Source of the DNA: Chara braunii
Lineage: Eukaryota > Streptophyta > Charophyceae > Charales > Characeae
Length of the DNA stretch: 30,798 bases
Assembly (NCBI GenBank): GCA_003427395.1
Contig: BFEA01000647.1
Location: 487,250-518,047 of the forward strand
Direction: 5' to 3'
Both the position numbers and the translations under genes were made by a program. The notes beneath the pieces are model-generated. The model had not been told where the DNA came from, did no database searches, and was given only the letters and a program-made list of their open reading frames with translations. How positions within the stretch are numbered: position 1 is the first letter of the stretch; each line of letters begins with the position of its first letter. Shown piece after piece: positions 1 through 9,349 of this stretch.

Positions 1-116
1 CAGTGGGTACACCCATGAACTGTTGAAATACAGACCTGTGTTCGAATCCAGCTGATGGAACTTGACAATTGAAACCAACTACTAATAAATTGCTTAAAAA
101 AAAAAAAAAAAAAAAA
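1..116 (+). repeat. SINE-A copy, 5' truncated, with poly(A) tail
   Basis: Positions 48-57 carry a pol III B-box-like GTTCGAATCC, and the copy ends in a run of A at about 97-116. The same sequence recurs on the minus strand at about 19994-20090, where the 5' part is longer and includes an A-box-like TACCTCAGTGGG. The two copies share the stretch around ATGAACTGTTGAAATACAG. I infer a short tRNA-derived SINE family. The left window edge cuts this copy. Confidence 0.6.
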
Positions 117-523
117 GGACAATAGCTCAGTTGGTAAGGCATGCAAGTGGCATTCAGGAGGTCTTGGGTTCAATCCCCATTGGCCTCATGTACCTTCCTG
201 GGCATGCTTGGCGCCCGCCACCTAGAGATAGTGCGTTGGTCCCCCCAATTGGCATTATGTTCATAGGGGGAGGGGTAATCGGGGAGGCACAGCGACTGGC
301 CACTCAGATGATGCTCGGTCCCTCTGCCACCGGCTGTCCCCTGGCCGGTGTTCCCCGTTGGGGGTTCCCTGAAGGCAATCAAGGCCACCCTGGGCTGAAA
401 AAGCCACCCGATGTCAGATTAGACACAATATTGAATTTACCTGGGCTGGTTAGTCCGATGATAATACCTCAAGGCCATCGCCCTTTTAAAAAACAAAACA
501 AAAACAAAACAAAAAAAAGGACA
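117..523 (+). repeat. SINE-B, tRNA-derived, inserted in the tail of SINE-A
   Basis: The head contains a near-perfect A box (TAGCTCAGTTGGTA, about 124-137) and B box (GGTTCAATCCC, about 167-177), so it looks like a tRNA-related head. The unrelated body runs to about 480 and ends in an A/C-rich tail at about 487-518. Seven to eight A plus GGACAA precedes the head and recurs after the tail, which fits a target duplication of about 13 bp created when the element landed in the A tail of SINE-A. An alternative is that the leading GGACAA belongs to the tRNA acceptor stem and the match is partly chance. It is not a functional tRNA: the acceptor and anticodon stems do not fold well. The 155-residue open frame across it (131-598) is not a gene. 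Confidence 0.6.
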
Positions 524-535
524 AGAACAGAGGCC

Positions 536-855
536 GAAGCACTACACGAACATTCAAGGCCCGGGGAAGCGCGGCGGTTGGCATCGAAGACGCTCTAAGT
601 ACGTGCGACCGGCGGTAGTAGCCGGTTCAGCTGACCTAGACGCCCTCACCACTTAGGTCGTAGAGGGGTGACCTGGATTCCACCCTCGGTATTCCCGAGG
701 AAACCATCCAAGCGGTGGCGAATTTCCAAGTCCATAGCCGATCTCGAATGTAACGTCACCAAGTAAGAATACACAACATAGTGAAGGTTGCAAAGGGTGT
801 GCGTTGGATAGGCGCCCACCATTGATGCGTTCATGTGGAGGAAACGATCAACTAG
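536..855 (+). promoter_or_regulatory. LINE-1 5' untranslated leader, presumed internal promoter
   Basis: There is no convincing ORF between the inferred 5' end and the first open ORF1 frame at 856. Full-length LINEs carry an internal promoter in this position. I see no recognisable TATA box or named motif, so the regulatory role is inferred from position only. The 84-residue antisense frame over 646-900 has no recognisable features. Confidence 0.3.
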
Positions 856-1557
856 GAAGAGAAGAAGTGGCGGACAGCCAAGGAGAAAAATGCACATCAA
901 GGAGGCAGCGAAGGGAGACTAGGCAAATCACCACCAAGAGAAAGTGATGTACAACTCTCAGAAGAAACAAGAGTGCGGACGCTGCTGGCCAAGTGCTTCG
1001 AGGATGGTATCCAACCGGAGAGACTTAACCATGGGGAGTTCGTGGTGGAGAACGGAATACGAGTCTTTAAAGTAGACCGTAACATTGGGGAACTGACGAC
1101 GAGCTGGCAAAAGGAGAGAGTAGTCACCATAATATTCCAAGGAGCATCCAGGGACCTGCCCCTGAAGGTGAGAGAAGATGTAGTACGAGCCTACAAAAAC
1201 GGGTGGGTACGAACGGGGGTCTTCGATCGGACTCTACGAAGAGGAAGAATGCACGGAGAAGGGCCGAACGTTATGTCATACATTGCTATGACAAGGGAAG
1301 TGGCCCCATGGATGCGGATGAGAGTCGAGGACAAAGTGGTTATAAGAGGAGTCGAGTACCCCATGCTCTTCAAACCTTGGATGACGAGGAGAGAGTTAGA
1401 AGAACGGAGGAGGTTGGAAGATGAGACAAGATTTTGGGTCATGGCCTTGAGGGTACCGGTAAGGGGCAGATTTCATCTGGAGGATATGATATCGAAGGGG
1501 ATGGGTGTTATCATCAGGCGCATCCGGCGGAACCAGACAAGACCAGACCGAAGTTAA
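856..1557 (+). pseudogene. LINE-1 ORF1, N-terminal part (DUF4283-like)
   Basis: The frame is open from 856 and ends at TAA 1555-1557. The 973 GTG start is only nominal, and no in-frame ATG precedes the conserved part, so the true start is lost or in another frame. The segment from residue about 100 after position 973, with its PWM motif, charged helix and FWVMALRVPVRGRFHLEDM, resembles the DUF4283 region that precedes the zinc knuckle in ORF1 of plant LINEs. That assignment is by pattern only. ORF1 proteins bind LINE RNA. The premature stop lies just before a 29-bp tandem duplication which shifts the frame, and the protein continues at 1604 in another frame. Confidence 0.6.
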
Positions 1558-1561
1558 TGAA

Positions 1562-1619
1562 CCTGAAATTTGACTTGGTAAGTGAAGGGGCCTGAAATTT
1601 AACTTGGTAAGTGAAGGGG
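1562..1619 (+). repeat. 29-bp tandem duplication inside ORF1
   Basis: Two adjacent 29-base copies (1562-1590 and 1591-1619) differ at one base (ttTGACTTGG versus ttTAACTTGG). Because 29 is not a multiple of three, the duplication shifts ORF1 from frame 1 to frame 2, matching the frame of the zinc-knuckle segment that follows. It is probably a slippage event after insertion. Confidence 0.9.
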
Positions 1620-1897
1620 AAGCGCGGTTTGAACCAGAAATGACAATGAGACTAGATGATGGGGAACTGATTACGATCAAGATGGTATCTAGACACACTC
1701 CTTGGTGTGAGAGGTGTAAATGGTGGTTTCATACCGCCACAAATGGTTGCCCAAGACTAGCCGAGCAGGAAGACATGGAGCAAGAGGGTGAGAGAGGAGG
1801 AGATATACCTAGTCAGAGAAGAGACCGCAGGGAGAACGTGCGGAATGAACGGGAGATATGTGAGGCAGCAAGGGACATACCTCGAGGCTCGTGCTGA
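1604..1897 (+). pseudogene. LINE-1 ORF1, zinc-knuckle segment
   Basis: Continuation of ORF1 in frame 2; the listed start is a TTG inside the duplication, not a true start. It holds WCERCKWWFHTATNGC, a C-x2-C-x4-H-x5-C zinc knuckle, one residue longer than the usual C-x2-C-x4-H-x4-C. Plant LINE ORF1 proteins carry such a knuckle after DUF4283 and use it for nucleic-acid binding. A further frame change between about 1788 and 1897 leads into the next ORF1 block. The downstream part is rich in Arg and Glu. Confidence 0.6.
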
Positions 1898-2102
1898 TTC
1901 AAGGAGAGCAGAATCTTCAGCGACTGGAGCTGAAAGAAGACAGTCACAGCAAGAGGTCAGTCAAGGTCAGAATCGAAGTTTCAATTATCAAAGACCCACA
2001 AGCAGGAATCAAGAAACGAGCCCACAACAACAAACCTCACTGCATCAACATCAGCATCACCAGCATCAGTATCAGCACCAGCATGGCCTAGAAAGGCAAT
2101 AG
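1788..2102 (+). pseudogene. LINE-1 ORF1, Gln/His-rich linker
   Basis: Frame 3 block ending at an amber TAG (2100-2102) that is in frame with the next ORF1 block starting near 2115. The only break between them is therefore one stop codon. Residues encoded at about 1975-2095 are dominated by Gln, His, Ser and Asn, with a run of HQ/HHQ/YQ units, so this is an intrinsically disordered linker. The antisense frame of 243 residues (1981-2712) is a shadow of this biased composition. Confidence 0.6.
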
Positions 2103-2114
2103 GACCAGGGGCCT

Positions 2115-3248
2115 TTGTACTACGATGTAAGGCCAAACATGCCGCACGCTTACTCACAATTGAATGCACACGCATGGCAACAACAACAAGTAGCGAACAT
2201 TTGGCAGTACGTGGCCACGTGGCAAGCGATGGGAGGCACGGGGTACCCCCCATATGTGGGAATGGTCCCCCCTGCAGGCCAGTATGGTGCGGCAATGATG
2301 GAAATGCCCCAACCGAACATGCAGCAAAATTTCCAGCAGGAAACATCAAGCGGGACACATGCTCCAGTAAGGACAGGTAGACAGGAGACCGGGTTTGAAG
2401 AACAAGGCCAAGAACGGTCCCAGAGGGATAGACAGGGAAACGAGGAGGAAGGGGAGGACGAAGAATATCTTTCACGAGCAGTAGCCGTGGTGAGGGAACA
2501 AGTGATAGACGAGAATACGGATGTAGACGCAAGAAGACACTTGGGGAAAAGAAAAGTGAGAGGGGATGGAATCGGAGGGGGTCAAACACCACTAGTACCT
2601 CAGATCGACGGGGTAGATCTGGCGGAGGAAGAGCTACGGTACAGGGACATACCAAGTGGAGTAGAAACATTGGCAGAAGGGGAGGAAGGCACGGAGCAAT
2701 TTCTTCTACCATTTGTCTGCGCCTTACATGCGCAAGACGTGTTTGTTCTGGGACTAAAAAAGCAAGACAACATGATGGTCCTACCGGCGATACCGTTGGC
2801 AGGCCTTGGATCAGCAGATCTGATCACCTCGGCAGTTAGTCGCCTGTATAGCGATAGGTTCGCCTTTCAGATTTTTCCGGAAGATATGATGCCAAAGCTG
2901 GTAGTGAATAGCACAGGTGGAAGAAGGCTCAGATTCTCCATACCGTTAATTGACGCCAGGATCCCGACAAAAGTTTGGCACGAGATAGAAAATGTGGGAA
3001 TGGACTGTCTGTTGTTGAACAATTTTACAGCGGGAGACAGTTCGATTCTGGACTTTGTGGTAGTGCAGTCGGGAATTCCAGCAGCCTTCCTCCGCAATCT
3101 AAACGAGAAGCTACCAGCAAGAAGGAACTTGAATTCGGTATACTTGGCGAAATGTCTGATAAAAAGGTGGTTGGAGCAGGCACAACAGAGTCAGGGAGAA
3201 GATGGGCACATCCAACAGAGTGCTAACAGTGGAAGAGTGAATGGTTAA
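2115..3248 (+). pseudogene. LINE-1 ORF1, C-terminal part with conserved domain
   Basis: 377 codons, open and ending at TAA 3246-3248. The first half is low complexity: Met/Gln/Pro/Tyr-rich, then highly acidic. The last 150 residues (about 2730-3180) form an ordered domain with hallmarks VFVLGL, FSIPLIDARI, NLNEKLP and NLNSVYLAKCL. The same domain occurs in LINE-2 at 13811-14272 (VFFLGM, FYFPLLDARI, HVNEKLA, NLHSLFVRDSL), so it is a real conserved part of ORF1 in this family. I do not recognise it as a named domain. The stop overlaps the ORF2 start by 8 bases (ATGGTTAA), an arrangement also seen in LINE-2. Confidence 0.7.
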
Positions 3249-4100
3249 GATAAGATGTGTGAGCTGGAATGTGCAAGGGCTGAGGGATTGCAATGGAAAG
3301 GGAAAATGCTTCATCTTCAAAACGTGGATGCGTGAAAATCGCACGGACATTGCCTGCGTTCAAGAGATAAAGTTATCTGAGAAGAAACTGAGGGAACTTA
3401 AAGACTGGTGGAGGGGCCCTCAAATCTGGTCACCAGCGAGAGGGTCGAAAGGGGGAGTGGCTATTCTGATCCACAAACGAGTAGAAGCTAAATTAATAGA
3501 CTATGACTCAGACCTTTGGGGGAGATGGTGTTGGGTGAAGTTAGAGATAAGACAGGAGGAGTGGACCTTTGTGTCTATCTACGCACCGAATGAACCGCTA
3601 GAGCCTAGAGACGCTTGAGTTCTTCGAAACTCTGCCTCTACGCCTCCCGAAGGAGGAAAGATCGGTTATAGCCTTATAGGAGGCGATTGGAATCAAGTGA
3701 GATGTCAAGGGGTAGATTCTGAGAGAGAAGAGGGGATGAAACGGGATCGAGCCTACCTGCTTAAATAGGAGTGCGCGTGGGGACTGAGAGATGTTTTCAG
3801 AGAGAGGCATCCGAAATACGGGGGGGGGTACCTGGTTCAGGGGGTTTACCTGGTTCGGAAATACCAAAACGGCAGCCGGAGTGAGGAGGAGGTTGGACTA
3901 TTTTCTAGTCTAAAAAATATCCGCCACCCAAACAGACAGGGTAAACGTGGAAAACACCCCTGTATCAGATCACAAGGTGGTGCTGATGGAGAACTCGATA
4001 GGCGAAAAGATGAGCAAAGGTCTGGGGCTGTTTAAGCTAAATAAAGCAAACTTGAAAGATGAGGGTTAGATCAAGTAGGTAGAAGCCTTCTGGAAAGACT
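3241..4100 (+). pseudogene. LINE-1 ORF2, APE-type endonuclease domain
   Basis: The ORF2 start ATG at 3241 is well supported: SWNVQGL follows at once, then CVQEIKL (catalytic Glu), KGGVAILI, SIYAPNE, GGDWNQV (3679-3696), a degraded FTWFGN, RRRLDYFLV and SDHKVV (SDH at 3965-3973). This is the complete motif order of an apurinic-like endonuclease that nicks target DNA for target-primed reverse transcription. It is broken at TGA 3616-3618, shifts frame near 3613-3675, contains TAG near 3766, and shifts again in a G-rich stretch (3821-3845) where GGTACCTGGTTC is partly duplicated as TTTACCTGGTTC. Confidence 0.8.
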
Positions 4101-4240
4101 AGCGGGAGTCACTCCAACACTTTGACTCAAAAGCAGAATGGACCGACGCAGGGCTACGAATCATCTCACACAAGTTCGACGTTTTCTCGGTCATAGCAGC
4201 CTATGAAAGGAACAAAGAAGAATACAGACTCCGGGCAAGA

Positions 4241-5497
4241 GTGGATGAAGCAGAAAAAAAAATGAAGCTTCATCCGATTTCAGAACAGGTATGGGCGGAG
4301 GAAAGGCAACTTAAGTTGAAGGAGTGGGAGGAACACGAGATGAAGAAGGATCGAAGATGGAAGCAAATTTTAGGAGATAAAGGGGTGATTATTTCAGACA
4401 GACTTACTAAAGACACCTTTCAGAAGCTGCCACCACGAAGGAAACAGACAATCATGTTCGAACTCAATCACCCTCACCTCCCGGCGATGCCGACTGCGAA
4501 ATCGGCGGAGGAGATGTCCAAGTATGTAAAACTGTATTTTAAAGACATACTTACTTCTCGCAGACCGCAGGAAGGAATGAACACAGACCTATCATTGGTC
4601 TTCGACATATGGGATAACCTGCAAGCCACTCTGAGCGAGCACCAGAGAATTAATATGGACCGCCCAATCTCGGAAGAAGAACTACAACAAATATTGAAGG
4701 ACATGACAAGTGGGAAGGCACCAGGAGATGACAGGCTACCGGTGGAGTTCTTCAGGGCATGCTGCGAAACGCTCAAAGATGATTTAGTTGAAATCTACAA
4801 CGACATACTGATCGGAAGTAGACTAGGGAAGACAATGACGAGAGAAATTATAACGCTACTATTCAAAAAATGGGACAAAACCGAAGTGAAAAACTGACGT
4901 CCTACATCCTTATTGAATATAGTATACAAGTTGTTAGCTAAGACGTTGGCGAAAATGGTAGGACCGATCCTACCCACAATTGTAGGTAGAGAACAAGGCA
5001 CCTTTGTACGGGAACGATCAATCTTTGAGAACATCCTAACAGCAATAGAGGCTCTAGAGGTAATAGGAAACGAAGATGAAGATGTGATGGTTCTGATGCT
5101 AGACTTAGAGAAGGTGTACGATAGAGTCAATTGGGCCTTTGTGATGACCTCACTGAAGGGAATGAGTTTTGGACAAAACTACTGCAGCTGGATGAAAGTA
5201 CTGTATGCTTTCTCCACAGCTGCAGTAATGGTCAATGGGAAAGTCCCGGAAGAGTTTCCACTCACCCGTTCTCTGAGACAGGGCTGCCCTTTGGCACCCT
5301 TACTTTTTGTAATACAGATGGCGGTCTTCATAAATAACATAAGAAGGAACACTACCATAAAAGACCTAAAGATCTCAGAGGAAAAAGAGTGCAAAGTCAA
5401 AGTTTTTGCGGACGATCTCTTTGCCATATCAGCAAATGAGTCCCAATCCCTTGAAGCCTTAAAACGTTGTTTGGACACATACGCCGAATTGTCATAA
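4241..5497 (+). pseudogene. LINE-1 ORF2, reverse transcriptase domain
   Basis: Two open blocks in one frame (4241-4897 and 4913-5497), separated by TGA 4895-4897. Visible RT motifs are SGKAPGDDRLPVEFF (fingers), the RPxSLLN site carrying the stop, REQGTFVRERSI, LMLDLEKVYDRVNW (motif A, catalytic Asp), LRQGCPLAPLLF (motif B), and KVFADDLFAIS (motif C, FADD at 5405-5416). This is typical of L1-clade LINE reverse transcriptases. The fold copies LINE RNA into DNA at the nicked target. The catalytic Asp residues are intact, but the stops make the copy non-coding as a whole. The block ends at TAA in place of the Glu seen in LINE-2 (LSEAQVNWNKS). Confidence 0.85.
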
Positions 5498-6361
5498 GCA
5501 ACGGTTAACTGGAATAAATCGGTTTTTTTTCTTCCGGGTCACAGACAACCTCAGGTGAACTGGGGGACGAGAAGGATTCAAACAGGACAGGCATAACGCT
5601 TTCTCGGGGTACAAGTGGCATTGGAGGATTGCACAGAAACACAGGCAGAGATAATCCAGGACAAGGTACGAAGAGGATCAAGAGTTGGGGCAGCAAAGCA
5701 CTTATCTCTCATAAGGAGGGCAGTGGTTCTAAACAACTCAACCTTTGCTCTCCTATGGTGTGTTGCAAGAGTGAAAAATTTGTCCGCGGAGCTGTTTGTT
5801 GTCGTCGATAAAGCACCTAGGAAGTTCCTATGGAAACCATATGACAGGCAGGGAGAAAACTACTTATCAAAAGTTGCCTAGGAGACAGTGTGCTTGGATA
5901 GATCGGATGGAAGATTGGGCATAACGGACCCAGAAACACAAAACAATGTTCTGCTATGCAAATGGCTAGAGAAGGTGATTGAAGCGGAAAGGGAGGAGGA
6001 CTGACTTTTATTAGCAAAGAGGATCCTGTGCTTGGAGTGGGATTTAAAACGACCAGAAGATGTATGGACTGCAGTAATGTCAAACAACTTTTTAAATAAG
6101 AGAATAAAGTCAAGCTTCTGGAAAGAAGTGTTGAAGGCATGGAAACAAGGAAGGCCAAGAGTAGCAGCAGAACCAACTACCAAGCAACAAGTGCTGGCGC
6201 AACACCTCACAGCGAGAAAAAAGACAGAAAATTACGGTTACTCATGGATGAAACAGGGGGTGTCAAAGATGGAGGACCTATGGGACACAAACACAAATCA
6301 ATGGAAGAGTGAAAAAAACTTAAAAAAGGTACTAGGACAACTTCCGTATCAGAAGGAATGA
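5498..6361 (+). pseudogene. LINE-1 ORF2, thumb and linker region
   Basis: Continuation in the RT frame with in-frame stops: TVNWNKS, RFLGVQ, HLSLIRRAVVLNNSTFALLWCVAR, RKFLWKP (residues quoted from separate blocks), then LLLAKRILCLEW and YGYSWMKQGVSKMEDLWD. All of these align with LINE-2 (16160-17200) and, in part, LINE-3. Several stops replace Trp codons, for example after SKVA and EED where LINE-2 reads Trp. That pattern fits G-to-A decay. The function of this linker in LINE ORF2 is to connect RT and the zinc-binding C terminus. Confidence 0.7.
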
Positions 6362-7505
6362 AGGGAAAAACTGATAAGGAGCATACCAGCCCACTTGAAA
6401 CAACTGATTGGTTCTGAAGGAGTCAACCCACTAGGAACATGGCTAGCAACAGTAACAACCCCTCCGGAGCGGTTCTACAGGATCCAAGAATGGGAGGAGG
6501 AACCACCTTGGAAGTGCGTGCTAGAAGTATATGACAGGGAAGAAACATAGAGCTACAGGTTTACGAGCTTTGGAACAACTGAACAAATGGGGACAAATGA
6601 GCTGAGAGAATGCAGAGTTCGTGGCACACCGGACCCTCAGACAGGAGTATCAAGCCTCCAACTAGTAGCCAGGGGTGTAGAGGTGAGGAAGCGTCGGGTG
6701 GACCCGGAAGCATGGGGATGGGAAGTAGAGAGTAAAGTTGAAGTAGGAATAAATAAGATTAGTTACAACTTAGTCACCCGGCTGAAAGGTACAAAGAAGA
6801 AGGTACGGGAAAAATTGGAAAAGAGGTGGGCATGGATGTAGCCCAGTTAGGAACAACCAAGCGCTACAGAGTACAAGAGGCTATGGGAACAGCTAAAACT
6901 GATTCAATCGCAGAAACTGGCTTCGCTGCTCTGGCTACAGTCCCACATGGTGGTACCTACAACAATGTGGTTAAAGGAAAGAGGAATGAAGGAGATAAAC
7001 ACAGTCTGCGACATATGCAGTTGGTTCTATGAAGATGTGAGACATCTATGGTGGACTTGCCCAAGGTCAAGGAAATGGTGGGCGTGGTGGTTATTCCACT
7101 GGAAGGAAATCACAGGACGAAATGTATCAGAGCAGGAGAGGTGGGAATTGTCAGGCTTCCTGCCAGAAGAGTTGTCAATAAACGACGGTTGGGGTTATCT
7201 TAAACAAGTGGAGAGAGCAATATTGTTGGGAGTAATATGGAAAGATAAGAATGAACGTAGATTCAAGGAAAAACGGCTTTCTGAACAAGAAGCAAAACAT
7301 ATTTTTAAACAAGATCTGGCAAGGGAAATGAGGGCAGACTAGGAAAGGAAGACAAACAAGGGGAGGGCAACAAAGGGAGTGAGATGGTTTATGTTTACTT
7401 GGGCAAAAAGCAGCAAACTAGCCATATTCAATCAAGAGGGGCAGCTGAAACTAGGTGAATGGTTACTGCACCGCGACGGGATGAATAGGAGGAGACAAAC
7501 CGCTC
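6362..7505 (+). pseudogene. LINE-1 ORF2, C-terminal zf-RVT domain and tail
   Basis: The zinc-binding motif CDICSWFYEDVRHLWWTC (about 7006-7059) matches the zf-RVT pattern C-x2-C-x8-H-x4-C found after RT in plant L1-type LINEs and presumed to bind nucleic acid. Upstream blocks GTWLATVTTPPERFYR and VDPEAWGWEV align with the inverted part of LINE-2. After TAG 7340-7342 the frame still reads a tail with the pattern TWAKSSKLAIFNQEGQLKLG, also conserved in LINE-2 and LINE-3. ORF2 therefore originally extended to about 7505. Confidence 0.75.
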
Positions 7506-8068
7506 AGAGGTGAAGTAGGGAGGAACTCAGTAAACCGGGCAGGCTATAGAATAGATCAACAACGCCAACCAGGTCTCCTCGTTTTTTTCACGCCACAGTA
7601 GGCACATAGGGGATGGAGGGTGAAATAGTGGTACGGTACTTGGAACAGTTGTTCCAATCGGTCGATAAGTGGGCCGGTGTTACAACGAGATAGGTCTGTG
7701 AATATGATAAAACAGTATAGTTTAGGAAGACCTTCAATAGTTGTAGAGTCGGTAAGTAAGAGTAAAATAGTATGGGAAAGTCGTAAACAGGATTCCCGAG
7801 TCTATCTGAGGCTACAAAAACTTACTTAAATTGAGAGAAATCGTAAAAGACGGTGTCAAAACAGGTAGATTCAGCAGTTGGGAGTAGGAAGATAGAAGTA
7901 GGAGAGTGATTTATTCTTTCGAATCTTAACAGGGAAATTGGTTGAAATTTAAGCTGATCTGGCTTGTGCTGTCGGGATAACTCCGGGTTGAATTGTGAGA
8001 ACCCTGGCCTCCCATTATGTTTTGGAATATAAAGGAATGCGTTTTGGTTGGAAAAAAAAAAAAAAAAA
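7506..8068 (+). other. LINE-1 3' UTR with terminal hairpin and poly(A)
   Basis: Non-coding, ending in a segment nearly identical to the 3' end of LINE-3. A small hairpin, TCGGG-ATAAC-TCCGG (7972-7986), lies about 65 bases before the A tail. The same position in LINE-2 and a 28.3-kb remnant reads CCGGG-ATAAC-CCCGG. L1-type RTs of the stringent class recognise a 3' stem-loop, so this may be the template recognition element. The A tail is 17 bases. Confidence 0.65.
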
Positions 8069-8253
8069 CAGAGGCCTCACAATTCAACCCGGATTGCTGA
8101 AAAACAGGTCCAGCATCCCATCTTGGGTATCAAACTGGAAAGCAACCATCTTCCCCCGAGCACAATGCACGCTGAATATGACTTCATCCAACCGGAAAAA
8201 TGACTTGTTTACATTCAGAATCAAGTTGCTTTATGTTCGGCGGACGACGGTAG
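8069..8253. repeat. Target sequence of LINE-1: old LINE 3' remnant and dispersed repeat
   Basis: Read on the minus strand, 8071-8093 matches the LINE 3' terminus (CCGGGTTGAATTGTGAG...GGCCTC). LINE-1 thus seems to have landed beside or within an older LINE end. Positions 8093-8121 (TGCTGAAAAACAGGTCCAGC) are a diverged copy of the repeat at about 20925-20952. The rest to 8253 holds nothing I recognise. Confidence 0.45.
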
Positions 8254-8375
8254 GGGTCTCGCTGCACTACTCTCGAAATGCACAAAACGAGAGTGAATCT
8301 TCCGTTAGAATATGGAAAGATACACGGCCATGATTTTTGTTTTTTGTACATGTCGAGAGTAGTGCAGCGAGACCC
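8254..8375. mobile_element. 122-bp MITE, GGGYCTCGC family (copy 1)
   Basis: Inverted ends GGGTCTCGCTGCACTACTCT and its complement at the right (about 8356-8375), flanked by TAG on both sides (8251-8253 and 8376-8378). It has exactly the same length as the copy at 19115-19236 and the same interior wording (GAAATGCACAAAA, GAATATGGAAAGATACA). It encodes nothing. A 3-bp duplication fits PIF/Harbinger or CACTA-type transposition; the superfamily is not proven. Confidence 0.8.
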
Positions 8376-8467
8376 TAGTTCTCCGCATGCAAATCTGATT
8401 CATCACCTTCCTTGTTAACAAAGTTGCGGGGGTGGTTCCACTACTCAGGGGACCAATGAAATCGCTA

Positions 8468-8572
8468 CCTTCTTGCCCCGAATACAACGTACGGTCATTA
8501 TAGTTGTATCTAGACTGAAAGATGCCTCAAATACAACTATAATGACTGTGAGCTGTATTTGGGGGAAGAAGG
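8468..8572. mobile_element. 105-bp palindromic MITE, TA-flanked (copy 1)
   Basis: Ends CCTTCTTGCCCCGAATACAA and its near-perfect complement, together a long hairpin around a short centre (ATCTAGACTGAAAGATG). Flanked by TA (8466-8467, 8573-8574). The copy at 29296-29400 is the same length with 43-base arms. TA duplication suggests a Tc1/mariner (Stowaway-like) source. Confidence 0.8.
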
Positions 8573-8702
8573 TAGCGGACCCTGGCCGTCAGTTCGTTTG
8601 CATCGACGCCCCGATGACAAGAGGTAGCTCTCAGTTCTGTACTCACGGAACGGAACAGAACGGACAACAAGATCTGTATTTCACCCCCCAAGGTTCTAGA
8701 CA

Positions 8703-8784
8703 TGAGGCCTCGCTCCACTATTGACCAAATGTGCAAAATGAGAATGAATTGTTGGCCAGAACATTGAAAGATACACCGCCAAGA
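8703..8784. mobile_element. Half copy of the GGGCCTCGC MITE family
   Basis: GAGGCCTCGCTCCACTATTG followed by CCAAATGTGCAAAATGAGAA and AGAACATTGAAAGATACA matches the left half of the 19115-19236 element. No right terminal repeat follows, so it is truncated. Confidence 0.65.
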
Positions 8785-8825
8785 GGTAAGCTATATTCTT
8801 CTCTCATCTATTTCATCTTTCTTTC

Positions 8826-8873
8826 ATTTTATTTTATTATTATTATTAATATTATTATTATTATTATTATTAT
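8826..8873 (+). repeat. (ATT)n microsatellite, 3' tail of LINE-3
   Basis: Interrupted TTA/ATT repeat directly next to the LINE-3 3' end; on the minus strand it reads (TAA)n and takes the place of a poly(A) tail. Confidence 0.85.
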
Positions 8874-8876
8874 TTA

Positions 8877-9349
8877 AGACACATTCTTTTATATTCCAAA
8901 AACATAAAGGGAGGCCGGGGTCCTCACAATTCAACCTGGAGTTATCCCGACAGCATCAGCCGGTTAGCTTAAATTTAAACCAATTTCCTTGTTAAGATTC
9001 GCAAGAATAAGTCACTCTCATACTCCTATCTTCCTACTCCCAACTACTGCGTCTACCTGTTCTTAATTAATACAAAAACCTAACGATGGTCTGGATCCCG
9101 GCCTTTGCGGCCGATTGGAACTTTCTGTTCCTTCACTCCTTGCCACTCTCCACCCTCCGCCCCCGTTGGGCCTACTTTGGCCCAAAACTTTCAACCGAGT
9201 GGACCTGGTTGTTCCTACACAACCAACTAACTCTTCACAGACAAAAAATCCTTAACAACCCAAAAGGAATCCGTTTTACCTTCCTTCTCTATTCTACTTC
9301 TACTCTATAGCCTCTCTCTAGATACTGCTGGTCCTCTTTCCTGTTGCTA
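8877..9349 (-). other. LINE-3 3' UTR
   Basis: Reads on the minus strand like the LINE-1 3' end (GTTGGGAGTAGGAAGATAGG, then CTAAATTTAAGC region). The hairpin position reads TCGGG-ATAAC-TCCAG (minus, 8950-8936), with one arm base unpaired. The short plus-strand frame at 9086-9310 is not a gene. Confidence 0.65.

Larger units (their letters stand above)
536..8068 (+). mobile_element. LINE-1: near full-length L1-clade non-LTR retrotransposon
   Basis: About 7.5 kb with a 5' leader (536-about 855), ORF1 (to 3248), ORF2 (3241-about 7505), a 3' UTR and a 17-base poly(A) tail (8052-8068). AACAGAGGCC occurs at 526-535 and again at 8067-8076, a likely 10-bp target-site duplication that defines both ends. 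ORF2 has the order APE endonuclease, reverse transcriptase, zinc-binding C terminus, as in plant L1-type LINEs. The copy is inactive: the frame is broken in ORF1, at about 3613-3675 and at about 3821-3845, and there are several in-frame stops in ORF2. LINE-2 and LINE-3 in this window are relatives. The final 200 bases are closely similar to LINE-3, so the family moved more than once here. Confidence 0.85.

Noticed and set aside
117-188. Possible tRNA gene
   Set aside because: A and B boxes are good but the acceptor, D and anticodon stems do not pair properly and a SINE body with an A tail follows.
131-598. 155-residue open frame
   Set aside because: Spans SINE-B, its A-rich tail and the LINE-1 leader; no conserved protein features.
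1981-2712. 243-residue antisense frame
   Set aside because: Mirror of the Gln/His- and acid-rich ORF1 composition on the coding strand.
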